Positions 18,801-26,054 of a stretch of 64,000 nt of DNA are shown piece by piece (position 1 is the stretch's first letter; each line of letters opens with the position of its first letter). The position numbers and the translations under genes were made by a program. The notes under the pieces are model-generated. The model made no database searches. It was not told the origin of the DNA and saw only the letters and a list, made by a program, of their open reading frames with translations. This DNA is from Chromohalobacter moromii (GTDB lineage: Bacteria; Pseudomonadota; Gammaproteobacteria; Pseudomonadales; Halomonadaceae): NCBI RefSeq assembly GCF_023091865.1, contig NZ_JAHXDI010000001.1, positions 930,001 through 994,000 on the forward strand, given 5' to 3'.

Positions 18801-19627
18801 GTGCAGAGCCGATGCCGGCGACTCTGGAGGATATCTGGCGGGCCATTAGCGAGAGTCAGTATCTCAGGGCTCTGGGAGGCGGCATCGAAAGCTTCAAGCA
18901 TGGGGATGCTTACCGGGTGGTCGACGTCCCCGGGTTACCTAAGGAAGTATTGCTGACGACCTCCCGGTGGCTCTATGAGCATGGCCTTGGGGAATCTGAT
19001 TATCGCAGGCTGCACTTTGCGACCTTTGGCGACCCTGTCTTTGAGAAGCTGCTGGATTACATGCTGCAACCACTGGAATCTGTGCAAGCCGCATGGCAGT
19101 CGCGCAAACCACTGGCATCAGTGCGCGTAGCTGACCATGACCTGGAAACCTTCGAGGAAGCCTTTGGCATTGAAATTGGTGAAGAACCCGAGATTGAGCT
19201 AGTAGAGCGCTTCCTCCCGTTAGCGAAACGACAAGATGACCGGATAGGGCGTCAGCAGAGAGTCATGCTGGATACGGTATCCGCCAGCCTCGCTGAGCTG
19301 AAGCTAAAACCCAACCCCGATACAGCTAATAACCAGATTGCTGAGATTGATCAGTTCCGATCTGATGTCAACAACCGACATGGACAACGAGTGCATCTGA
19401 AATTTGATGCGACGGATCGTAGTGGAATGCTGGTGTTGAAGGACAAGCTTTTGTGGCCAGTGTTACAAAAGAATGATGGGCTAACAGTCGATGCGGATCC
19501 TCTGCTGTTAAGTGCAGCTCGAGATGTCATATTCAGGCAGCTAGGAGATATGAAAAAAGACAGTCGGACTAGTCATGATGTGGCAAAGAGGTTGGCTGCA
19601 TATGCAAAAGAATTTTCGGGGGGGTGA
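15851..19627 (+). CDS. PLD-SNF2 helicase fusion of the defence operon
   Basis: The 1258-aa protein combines an N-terminal phospholipase D-like domain with an SNF2/Swi2 helicase. The PLD part contains YDRVAGYFTSSSL and an HxK motif LHEKWAIIGDG (H155, K157), then FISGSLNES. Helicase motifs are DEVGLGKTIEAG (Walker A, 321-332), VDEAHKARRQ (DEAH at 432-435), LLATATPMQLN, TDAAAEGLNLQ (841-851) and EQRIGRIDRIGQ (868-879). Only one HxK is obvious, so the PLD domain would need to dimerise or may be inactive. Such fusions translocate on and may cleave invader DNA. Start ATG 15851 has GAGG 6 nt upstream; an in-frame ATG at 15839 has a poorer site. The C-terminal part is a long acidic coiled-coil-like region and an unassigned domain. 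Confidence 0.88.
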   Translation: MAIRNFDWEPSYATSDIREDGKLVDVLHDFYIPALRRSTRYDRVAGYFTSSSLAAASQGFSHFVENGGVARLVVGMQLDPEDAAAILQGDEQRASQVMLAELESSQQWPTALRHGVELLAWMVAHGHLTIRVGLRVHAQNGTPQSMEFAQDGYLHEKWAIIGDGQDELFISGSLNESRTALAINAENITVQPSWEEWNRKLFVQKHRSFLALWEGKHPAIKTFSLPEAVKAELVKIASSTSELFEIDGTPMSRDSHEVREKDELKPSLSERLRFAMIRLAPLLPGGERVGIETTPIEPWPHQRFVASRLLDTYPRNHLLCDEVGLGKTIEAGLAFRALWLSGRASSIRVFAPASLTSQWLVEMAEKFFLPFVRRTSRKGRWECLDMLSGEPIQGDGQMFDAPLEIVSTGLVINRHGGRLLANLPETDLVLVDEAHKARRQTPDNQTTMPRFNKLYQELQSSLYGNSRTLLLATATPMQLNRVEAFDLLKLMPSAGAVQFSEDLCEIFYRVRDKLLNNDPMADYESEWLRRYLNNVRASSPEQWKFVNDHVLSLFGKTGLGDFTDRGLDPLSWDEVQPALSLLAPLGRSMLRHTRSLLRAYQREGLLNANLAWREVHPGIIPLARVEREVYDELQAYCAELASHMAANIEEGQQRAAIGFYLSFLRLRYSSSFHALRCSLERRLEKIQQTLDHKAQQFANSGADREELEELLDEEVEGLILKHRTESDLTWEQGAVARLISTMDRLPTMPSKMQQLLKDIEKRRTNGTDRVRQLVLFTRYADTMNYLHDELRRLLPGCPIGTFSGAGGTLRRAGEYHPERLDRTTIKQRFVAGNIDILLCTDAAAEGLNLQSADLLINFDLPWNPMMLEQRIGRIDRIGQHHEHIHVLNYLYQDSVEEVVYSRLVRRFREALTVSGELQFSLLPIQPEDFEDYAKAEGEEDKIDEEELIRRAQRHAERIKERQQLTEFKAEEQKAAYEHLEAQRRAEPMPATLEDIWRAISESQYLRALGGGIESFKHGDAYRVVDVPGLPKEVLLTTSRWLYEHGLGESDYRRLHFATFGDPVFEKLLDYMLQPLESVQAAWQSRKPLASVRVADHDLETFEEAFGIEIGEEPEIELVERFLPLAKRQDDRIGRQQRVMLDTVSASLAELKLKPNPDTANNQIAEIDQFRSDVNNRHGQRVHLKFDATDRSGMLVLKDKLLWPVLQKNDGLTVDADPLLLSAARDVIFRQLGDMKKDSRTSHDVAKRLAAYAKEFSGG

Positions 19628-19754
19628 AGTTGGTTTCTCTCGCAATGTCTTGTTCGGATGTCTCGATATATAAAAACTATTAAATAATTATATATCTCTG
19701 CCGATATGGATATTAATTTTTTCATTATTACACTTCGGGTGACAAGGATGCATG

Positions 19755-20501
19755 ATGGAAAATACTCTTGACATAAGAGGGGACGAGGATCTTCTTGAGC
19801 TGCTGATGAATGCAGACAAAGAGGATATATCACTGTTGATCGATCATTTGACCGATAATGGAAAAGGACGCATTTCTCTTCCGAAATCGGTTCGAATACA
19901 GCTATGTAATGCTCAGGAGAAAAGGAAATATTCAGAAGCTATTATTAGATTGCTTATTCGTGAGATTCAATGTTTTGGCGGGAATAGCTTTGCTAATACC
20001 TTTAGAAGAAACGGCGTCCCTTACGCAGAAATATTGAAAGATGTGACTGAAAGCTTGGGGTGTGTACGTTCAGATACTGATAGCGTTGAAGATATAGAAA
20101 TTAAGCTTTTAAATAAGGTTGCTGAAAAAGCATGGGAGAACATGACGGACGAAGAAAAAGAATCCCTTGCTCGGCAGTTTGGTTTTAGTGTTGTAAGAGA
20201 TGGGTTGGGGGTGTCGCATATAAAAGAAAAGATTGCGAATGAGAACCTGTCTTCTCTTACCATGGCTAAAATTCTTTCTGGCGGTTTTGCATCTATACTT
20301 GGAAGAGCACCTAGCCTTGGCCTTGGCGTAAAGACTTTGCTGTCTAGAATACCACTTGGGATTGCTGGAGGGGTGGCTGGGGGGTTCTTAACTGCCGCCG
20401 CGGGTGCATATGGGCTTTCTCGGCAGGCTTATCGAGTAACCACGCCATGCGCCGTGCAAATTGCATATATACGGCAGAAGTCAATTCAGAATAATACTTA
20501 A
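19755..20501 (+). CDS. YaaW-family protein (DUF3944/Ubiq_cyt_C_chap-like)
   Basis: The 248-aa protein matches the architecture of E. coli YaaW. An N-terminal block with ELLMNADKEDISLLIDHL and DNGKGRISLP is followed by EIQCFGGNSFANTFR and GVPYAEILKDV, then a Gly/Ala-rich hydrophobic C-terminus (GIAGGVAGGFLTAAAGAYG) and the terminal SRQAYRVTTPCAVQIAYIR. The hydrophobic segment suggests membrane insertion. The molecular function of the family is unknown. The coding sequence is markedly AT-rich compared with the genome, indicating transfer. AAGGA at 19744-19748 favours the ATG at 19755 over the one at 19752. It probably forms a unit with the next gene, 32 nt downstream. Confidence 0.75.
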   Translation: MENTLDIRGDEDLLELLMNADKEDISLLIDHLTDNGKGRISLPKSVRIQLCNAQEKRKYSEAIIRLLIREIQCFGGNSFANTFRRNGVPYAEILKDVTESLGCVRSDTDSVEDIEIKLLNKVAEKAWENMTDEEKESLARQFGFSVVRDGLGVSHIKEKIANENLSSLTMAKILSGGFASILGRAPSLGLGVKTLLSRIPLGIAGGVAGGFLTAAAGAYGLSRQAYRVTTPCAVQIAYIRQKSIQNNT

Positions 20502-20533
20502 GTATATATTTGCTAACTTAAGAGGAGGTGATT

Positions 20534-21655
20534 ATGCGACAGCCCAGTTATGAGGGTGAAAAGGCTCCAGTGGTAGCGTTAGGTGCTACCAGCGAAGCAC
20601 CATTGATAAAGTTTTATGCATTAGAAAATGACCACAGTTTTAATAAAAAACACAAAATCAATATCGAGGAATCTGGGGTAGATAGGCTGTCACCATTGTT
20701 TCAGGCAATTCCTGGGGTGTTAATTAAAGGGAAGGAAAGCAGTGAGAAGATAATGAAAGTGGTTGTCAACGGCCCCCTGAGCTCAGCTGCAGACGGGGAT
20801 GGGTTGAGAGCCTTTGTACGAGATTCAAAAAATCAATTCACTGAACATGCTAGGCTATATGAGGCGGATGGCCTATCTCAGTTAATTGGTGCCAATGCAG
20901 TGTTTAATATTGCATCTGCAGTGGTTGCACAAAAACATCTTGCTGACATAAATGAAAAGCTGATAGAAATAAAAGATGGTATTGAAAAGATTAAGGCATT
21001 TCAGGAGAATGAAAGAAGGTCGAAAATAACAGGCACTGTTGAATACCTCCAACAAGTCTCGCCAGTGGTGATTGGCGGCAAAGCTTCACCACATGTTCGC
21101 CAACAGCTAGAAGAGTTTGAAAGCAACCTTGCACAGGTGCAGCACCATCTAACTCAAGATGTCCAAGACTTTTCGGACGATAAAATATTTTCTCCCAAAA
21201 AGTTTGATTTTTTCGGAAAAAGTGTCAGGCAGGGGATACTGAAACGACAAGCAGAAATGTCTGATGTTTTGCAACAGTGGTGGCTCTGTTTTTCTTCACG
21301 AATTCTTGCTTGTAGGTTGCTGGCTTACTTCCCTGGTGAGAGCGAATTAGCAAAAGCCAGGTATGCCCATCTAAAAAATATAGCAGACAAGTTTTTTAAT
21401 GAAGATGTAAGTGCCTTCTTGGCTTCCATTCGACCTGCAATAGATTCCACGTCTTCCATATTTGAAACAAAGTCTGAGCAATTTGCCAATAGGATTTCTC
21501 TTCTAGAGTGGGAGGAAGAGTTTTTACATGACTTTTTGAATAAAGCCAGGTTTGGTATAAGTAGCAATGAGGCGTGCCTTATTGAGAATGAAAGTCCAGT
21601 AGAGATTTTCGTCAGGGTTAACGAAGGGAAAATAGAGCAGTGCTATGCTCAATGA
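20534..21655 (+). CDS. Unrecognised 373-aa partner of the YaaW-like protein
   Basis: I do not recognise this protein. The first 110 residues look globular. A central hydrophobic helix (GANAVFNIASAVVAQKHL, near 120-137) is followed by a coiled-coil-like segment LADINEKLIEIKDGIEKIK that is typical of signalling or toxin-type linker regions. The C-terminal half is helical. ATG 20534 follows a strong AGAGGAGG site; a GTG at 20528 overlaps that site. AT-rich codon usage matches the YaaW-like gene, so the two arrived together. By position and composition it could be a two-component defence or stress module; there is no direct evidence. Confidence 0.6.
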   Translation: MRQPSYEGEKAPVVALGATSEAPLIKFYALENDHSFNKKHKINIEESGVDRLSPLFQAIPGVLIKGKESSEKIMKVVVNGPLSSAADGDGLRAFVRDSKNQFTEHARLYEADGLSQLIGANAVFNIASAVVAQKHLADINEKLIEIKDGIEKIKAFQENERRSKITGTVEYLQQVSPVVIGGKASPHVRQQLEEFESNLAQVQHHLTQDVQDFSDDKIFSPKKFDFFGKSVRQGILKRQAEMSDVLQQWWLCFSSRILACRLLAYFPGESELAKARYAHLKNIADKFFNEDVSAFLASIRPAIDSTSSIFETKSEQFANRISLLEWEEEFLHDFLNKARFGISSNEACLIENESPVEIFVRVNEGKIEQCYAQ

Positions 21656-21871
21656 CCTGACTAGGAACTTTCGACTGGCATCAGGTATTTTATTAGTATT
21701 GATTGATTTATAATTATGCTAAATTTGCAGATATTGTTGCTGGGACCAGGAAGGTGCTGATTGGATATGTGCCCGCTTCGCCCCCTACACTGATCCTTTC
21801 GTCGTCGCCCACTGTTACTGGGCACAACTGACGACACAGGTCGGGTCGAGTCGGTGTCACCACGAGTTTCG

Positions 21872-22110
21872 TCATGCTTCGGCCGTCGAGCGAGCGACGA
21901 TGGTCTTGGCTGTGGACAGAATCCCCTGCCGCCAGACGGTTGGAGCCAGTACGTCCACGTTAGCGCCGAGCCCCATCAGCCACCAAAGAGTCTGCTGATC
22001 GTCCGGAACATTCACCTCCAGTCGCTATCGGGCAGGGGCGTGAGGGTCTGTGCTTCGACCAGGGAAGTCTCGGTCAGCAGCCAGGCCACCTGAGGGGAGA
22101 CGTTGAAGTG
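21872..22110 (-). pseudogene. WYL-domain regulator remnant (C-terminal end)
   Basis: On the minus strand the frame reads HFNVSPQVAWLLTETSLVEA and then TLTPLPDSDW. A single-base deletion near 22028 moves it into another frame, reading LEVNVPDDQQTLWWLMGLGA and then NVDVLAPTVWRQGIL, to a TGA at 21872-21874. This is the C-terminal extension found in WYL-domain transcriptional regulators. The DNA-binding and WYL parts are missing, and the upstream edge is cut by an IS3-family element starting near 22109. WYL regulators often sit in defence islands, so this may be the dead remains of such a regulator. Confidence 0.7.
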
Positions 22111-22746
22111 ACCCCCTTCAGAACTGCACAGGCTATAGTGCAGTCATCAGGAGGACAGAATGAACGACGACACTCCCATCAAGCGATGGACCGCAAAGCG
22201 CAAAGCGTCCGCGGTCATGGACATCTTCAAGGGCAAGACCACGGTCGCTGAGGTCGCCCGGCAGCATGACCTCACTGTCTCCTAGGTCGAAGGCTGGATC
22301 GATGAAGCCCAGCGCAACATGGAGAACGGGTTTAAGGCCCGTCCCAAGGATATCCGCGAGCAATACGAGTTCGCCTGGCGGGAAAACAAAGAGGTGCTGG
22401 GCGGGTCCACTTGCAGATCTACGTACTAAAGAGGTGGCGTCACCTGCTTTACGAGGACGAGAATTCGTAAGGTCGCTGCAGGCGGGAATGGCTTGGGAAG
22501 GCCGCGTGGTATCACTTGCCAAATTTTGCCGCTGGTTGGGATCCCCTCGGCGCAGTTTGTATTACCGGCCAAAAGCGCGGTCTCGTGTCGTTAATACGGA
22601 ACTGACGGCCCGGGTGAAGCTGGCGCTGGGACGTTTCCCCAGCTACGGCTATCGTCGGCTGGCGTGCGTACTGGGCGAGAACCGCAAGATGATTGGTGCG
22701 CGCATGACGATGTTGGCGAGACGAGGCTTCACTGACCCGAGACCAT
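22109..22746 (+). mobile_element. Decayed IS3-family element
   Basis: The left end starts near TGACCCCCTTCAGAACTGCA. OrfA starts at ATG 22160 behind AGGAGG (MNDDTPIKRWTAKRKASAVM, then VAEVARQHDLTVS) and is stopped at 22283-22285 by TAG; the frame continues as VEGWIDEAQRNMENGF, which suggests a CAG-to-TAG nonsense change. Further frame damage follows near 22400. The start of OrfB is recognisable (VVSLAKFCRWLGSPRRSLYY, then RFPSYGYRRLACVLGENRK). The catalytic DDE half is missing and the element is abutted at 22747 by an intact IS. It cannot transpose. Confidence 0.8.
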
Positions 22747-22778
22747 TGGACTTCCCCCAAAAAAGTGGACACGCGCCA

Positions 22779-23663
22779 TCAGTGCAAATCCTCAAATTCC
22801 AGCGGCGTCCTGTAACCAAGGCTGCTGTGGAGCCGTTGGGTGTTATAAAAGCCTTCAATATAGCGATTTATATGTTTCCGTAATTGCCGCATCGTCACGA
22901 AACTGGTGGCGTGCAGCAATTCTCCCTTCAACGTCTTGAAGAAGGACTCAACCTCGGCGTTGTCCGTGCATTGGCCCGGGCGGTTCATGCTGTGACGTAC
23001 CCGATGCTGTTTTAGCAATCGTTGCGTCTTTTGGGCCCGGTATTCGATACCTCGATCCGTGTGAAGCAATAATCCAGCAGCGGGACGCCGCAATTCGAAA
23101 GCCTCTCGCAGGGTCGCTCTGGAGAAATCCGCACTCAGTCTCTCACCCAATCGCCAGCTCAGCACTCGACGCGAGAACAGATCCAGCACCACCGCCAGGA
23201 AGACGTATTTCGAACCCAGCTTGATGTAGGTGACGTCGCTGCTCCACTGCTGATCGACAGCGTCCGGTGCGGAGGCTTCCAAACGGTGATTGGGCAGCGC
23301 TTTCAGCTCATGACGGCGCCTCGCCAAGCGCCGGTAGACACGGGAAACACGCGCCCTCATTCCCCATTGCTGCATCACCTTCGCAACCCGGTTTTCACCT
23401 ACCGTGACGCCCTCACGGCGCAACGCTTGATAAACCCGTGGACTGCCATATCGTCCCCCGCTGTCATCGTAGATCTTGCGGATCTGGGACAACAGCACAG
23501 CCTGCTCGGACATTCGTTTGCTTGGCTTTCGGTTGACCCAGGCGTAGTAGCCGGAGCGTGAAATGCTCAGGTGCTGGCAAAGCGACTTTACGCTGTATCG
23601 TTGCCGGTGTTTCCAGACGAACCGGAACGCTTCCGTCGTTCCTCGGCCTGAAAACGTTGAAAC
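22779..23663 (-). CDS. IS3-family OrfB integrase, made as OrfAB fusion
   Basis: This frame encodes the DDE recombinase. An HTH_21-like segment VLLSQIRKIYDDSGGRYGSP precedes WSSDVTYIKL (first D), LLLHTDRGIEY (second D) and NAEVESFFKTLKGE (catalytic E). The last part contains YIEGFYNTQRLHSSLGYRTP, typical of IS3-family ends. It has no good start of its own; the frame joins OrfA at a CTA AAA AAG heptamer (23671-23663), so it is expected as an OrfAB fusion by -1 frameshifting. After the shift the sequence reads VSTFSGRGTTEAFRFVWKH. It catalyses excision and insertion of its own element. Confidence 0.88.
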   Translation of the reverse strand, partial: VSTFSGRGTTEAFRFVWKHRQRYSVKSLCQHLSISRSGYYAWVNRKPSKRMSEQAVLLSQIRKIYDDSGGRYGSPRVYQALRREGVTVGENRVAKVMQQWGMRARVSRVYRRLARRRHELKALPNHRLEASAPDAVDQQWSSDVTYIKLGSKYVFLAVVLDLFSRRVLSWRLGERLSADFSRATLREAFELRRPAAGLLLHTDRGIEYRAQKTQRLLKQHRVRHSMNRPGQCTDNAEVESFFKTLKGELLHATSFVTMRQLRKHINRYIEGFYNTQRLHSSLGYRTPLEFEDLH

Positions 23664-23959
23664 TTTTTTAGGACATCGTTTTCCTCCTCAAGCTCCGCAA
23701 TCCGGCGTTTGAGGCGGGTGAGTTCATCCTGCTCCCTGACCTTTTCCTTGGCCTCGGCAGGCGCTTTCTTGACCCGTTTCATGGCAAATTTTCCCTCTCG
23801 GTACTCCTTTCGCCAGCGTGACAGCATGAACGGGTGAATATCCAGCGCTTCCGCGACCCCTTGGACGCTTCGGTGAGCCTGATGGCTCCACTCGACCGCC
23901 TTCACCTTGAACTCAGTGCTGTAACGTTGCGTTTTCTTCCCCGTGATGATTGCGGGCAT
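23588..23959 (-). CDS. IS3-family OrfA
   Basis: The 123-aa product has an N-terminal helix-turn-helix (FKVKAVEWSHQAHRSVQGVA, then HPFMLSRWRKEYREG) that binds the terminal repeats. A C-terminal leucine-zipper-like coiled coil follows (LTRLKRRIAELEEENDVLKK). It overlaps the OrfB frame; the slippery heptamer A AAA AAG lies at 23669-23663 and gives the OrfAB transposase. Alone, OrfA usually represses transposition. Confidence 0.9.
   Translation of the reverse strand: MPAIITGKKTQRYSTEFKVKAVEWSHQAHRSVQGVAEALDIHPFMLSRWRKEYREGKFAMKRVKKAPAEAKEKVREQDELTRLKRRIAELEEENDVLKKFQRFQAEERRKRSGSSGNTGNDTA
23663..23671 (-). promoter_or_regulatory. Programmed -1 frameshift site
   Basis: Reading on the minus strand in the OrfA frame the codons are CTA AAA AAG, containing the classical A6G slippery heptamer. 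The -1 frame after it is open straight into OrfB. This is the standard way IS3-family elements make transposase. Confidence 0.85.
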
Positions 23960-24037
23960 CGGTTTTCTCCTCCGTGGGAGTTATCGATGCGTGTCTACTA
24001 AACCGGGGGAAGTCCACCATTCAGGGCTATGGGCCTG

Positions 24038-25114
24038 TTATTCGAGATATTCGCTCACAGTCGTTTTCAGTTGATCTTTGTGCTGAAAGAGGTCGCTGAC
24101 GGAGTCTATCTCGATGCGGCTTTCTTGTTTGTCGGTGAAGAAGCCTACCCGTTTGACTGACTTCGCGTTGAAGTGGAAGCGGTAGATGGGCTTGCGGTTG
24201 TTGTCATCGAGGATTACTGCGCAGTAGGACTTCGCATCGCGCATGGCTATACGGCTGACATCGACCTGTTCTGCGAGCAGTGATCGAACGATGTTATAGG
24301 CGTCGATCTCTTCCTGGGTAGTGATGATGCCATCATCATCAGGCTCGGGCTCTTGCGATGCACTTTCGGGAGTCGAGGTAGGGTGGGGCGCATCAATATC
24401 GTTGCTGGCTAGAGCACCACGTAGTCGCTGGGCGACTTGCTCTTTGATATAGAGCTTGCCTGCTTCCCTGATGATTGGCGTGAATTCTTCGACGACTTGC
24501 CGTGTCTGGCGACCCTCGTAGATCTTGCCTACTACGAACTTGACGAATTCTTCTGGTATGTCTCGAAAGACTTCGCCAATGGCCTGTTTGGCAAGGTTGG
24601 TGTACTTGAGCCGGTTGGCCGTACTGAGAATGGCATCAACATCAAAGTTGGGCTTGGTGAATTTCTGAAGCTCGTCGATATCTTGTTCGTTAAAGTCTTC
24701 CAGATTGAAAGTGAAGAAGGGGCGCGTGTCTAGCTTGTTCTCGGAGTCCAGATCAGAATAGAAGCGGTATTCAAAGCCGTTCGTCAAAATGGCGAATTTT
24801 GCATCCGTGCAAGAAAAGTAACGGTAGAGTTGGTTGTACTGGACGTTGGCGAGATTGGTGCCCAAGGGTTTGCATTCCATGAGGATCGAAATGTTGCCAT
24901 CTGCACGAATGGCGTAATCGACCTTTTCACCCTTCTTGGTGCCTACATCCGCCGTGAATTCTGGCACTACCTCTCGGGTATCGAAGGGATCGTATCCAAG
25001 CGAGTTGATGAAGGGGAGCACTAACGCCGTCTTGGTCGCTTCCTCGTTCTTGATGTGTTCTACCTGTTCTTCACCACGACGTGCGATGCCATAAAGCTTC
25101 TCGCTCAAGTCCAT
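24038..25114 (-). CDS. Solitary HsdR-N-domain nuclease-like protein
   Basis: The 358-aa protein carries the N-terminal nuclease domain of type I restriction R subunits without the helicase. The PD-(D/E)xK pattern is visible as VDYAIRADG (D66) and ILMECKPLG (E80, K82), after an NEEATKTALVLPFINSLGYD segment typical of HSDR_N proteins. Residues 235-265 form an acidic, Ser/Pro-rich linker. The C-terminal 95 residues form a separate alpha/beta domain (YCAVILDDNNRKPIYRFHF) of unknown role. There are no hsdM or hsdS genes beside it, so it is either an orphan restriction effector or a repurposed nuclease. The start MDLSEKLYG at 25114 is supported by family alignment from memory. It is the last clearly accessory gene of the block. 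Confidence 0.8.
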   Translation of the reverse strand: MDLSEKLYGIARRGEEQVEHIKNEEATKTALVLPFINSLGYDPFDTREVVPEFTADVGTKKGEKVDYAIRADGNISILMECKPLGTNLANVQYNQLYRYFSCTDAKFAILTNGFEYRFYSDLDSENKLDTRPFFTFNLEDFNEQDIDELQKFTKPNFDVDAILSTANRLKYTNLAKQAIGEVFRDIPEEFVKFVVGKIYEGRQTRQVVEEFTPIIREAGKLYIKEQVAQRLRGALASNDIDAPHPTSTPESASQEPEPDDDGIITTQEEIDAYNIVRSLLAEQVDVSRIAMRDAKSYCAVILDDNNRKPIYRFHFNAKSVKRVGFFTDKQESRIEIDSVSDLFQHKDQLKTTVSEYLE

Positions 25115-25324
25115 GATGCCCCCTGTGTTTAGTTTTTGGCGTATAGGTAAACTTACATTACGCGAAGTTTCCTGAATTTACCAAAAGACCAAAGTCAAAT
25201 GAGGGCCTCGTCCTGTCTACTCCCATGCTGTTCTATTCAGGCGACCAAGCCCGGCCGCTGATCGAGCAGCGGCAGAGAAGTGGGCCATCAAGGGAGAATA
25301 GAGACGGTACGATACCGTGAACGC

Positions 25325-25849
25325 CTAACGTCCAAGCATCCGGTGTAGCGTGTCGTCACGCCGAATCAACCGGTGGTAGCCGGCCATGAGGATATGCCCG
25401 GTCACCAACGCGGAGAGGAACCAGGAAAGTGGTGCATGGAGTTGGCCGAACGCGGCGGCCCAGGGCACATCGGCGTCGGTCCAATACGCCGTGCCGAAGA
25501 CATAGACGCCGTAGCCAAGCCCCCAAGTGAATGCCATGCCCGAGAGCGGCATCAGCAACAGCACCAGATACATCAGCGCGTGACCCCATATCGCCGCCTT
25601 TTGAAGTGCGCCACGGTGCTCCGGCCGGTGCCTGAGCTGCGAGATGGCCCACAGCGTGCGTATGGCCATCAAGGCGAGAATGCCGACGCCGATGGTCGTG
25701 TGCCACTGCACGATAGCCTGACTGTAGACGTTCCCCTCCCACAGAATATTGAAAAACGAGCTGGTCAGTTGAAGGATGACCAGAATCGCGATGAGCCAGT
25801 GCAGGCATCGTGTGATGCTGCCGTAGTGGCTGGGTGAGTCACGCAACAT
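25325..25849 (-). CDS. Cytochrome b561 family protein
   Basis: The 174-aa membrane protein has four predicted transmembrane helices, starting HWLIAILVILQLTSSFF. Candidate haem-ligand histidines lie in TRCLHWL (helix 1), VQWHTTIGVG (helix 2), QLHAPLSW and VTGHILMAGYH (late helices). These proteins are di-haem inner membrane electron carriers that oxidise quinol or reduce superoxide. The ATG at 25849 (MLRDSPSHYG) is used because family similarity begins there; the open frame runs further upstream into sequence that is a remnant of another gene. The promoter region upstream is occupied by the decayed efflux gene fragment. Confidence 0.85.
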   Translation of the reverse strand: MLRDSPSHYGSITRCLHWLIAILVILQLTSSFFNILWEGNVYSQAIVQWHTTIGVGILALMAIRTLWAISQLRHRPEHRGALQKAAIWGHALMYLVLLLMPLSGMAFTWGLGYGVYVFGTAYWTDADVPWAAAFGQLHAPLSWFLSALVTGHILMAGYHRLIRRDDTLHRMLGR

Positions 25850-25906
25850 GGCGCAAGTCCGTATTAACAATAATGCTTCATATTCGCATCTTTGGATGCA
25901 GATTTC

Positions 25907-26009
25907 CTCATCGATGTTTTCGCTATAATGGCTCGATGGTCTTGTTAGCCGATGGCCTTCACATGGGCCCTCATGCCACGGCTTTGGGCATCGCAGCATT
26001 TGCCCATCG
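25907..26009 (+). pseudogene. Decayed partial copy of the downstream cation efflux gene
   Basis: The segment reads GSMVLLADGLHMGPHATALG then IAAFAH, nearly identical to residues of the DmeF-like protein encoded at 27030-27980 (GSMALLADGLHMGSHATALG). The DNA matches 27140-27249 closely, with a short deletion near 25930 and divergence beyond 26009. No start, and no downstream part of the gene is present. The higBA module lies between this fragment and the intact gene, so the region looks like a duplication or insertion scar. Confidence 0.85.
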
Positions 26010-26054
26010 TTTATCAGGCCTTCGCTCTGCATCTGGTTATCTGCTTGCCGATTA

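Larger units (their letters stand above)
22747..24016 (-). mobile_element. Complete IS3-family insertion sequence, 1270 bp
   Basis: Imperfect terminal inverted repeats begin TGGACTTCCCCC at 22747 and end GGGGGAAGTCCA at 24016; similarity extends inward over about 25 bp. A 4-bp direct repeat CCAT flanks the element (22743-22746 and 24017-24020), consistent with a target duplication. It encodes OrfA and OrfB on the minus strand with a programmed -1 frameshift site. Both reading frames look intact, so the element may be active. It inserted at the truncated edge of an older IS3-family element, close to the HsdR-N-like gene. Confidence 0.9.
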
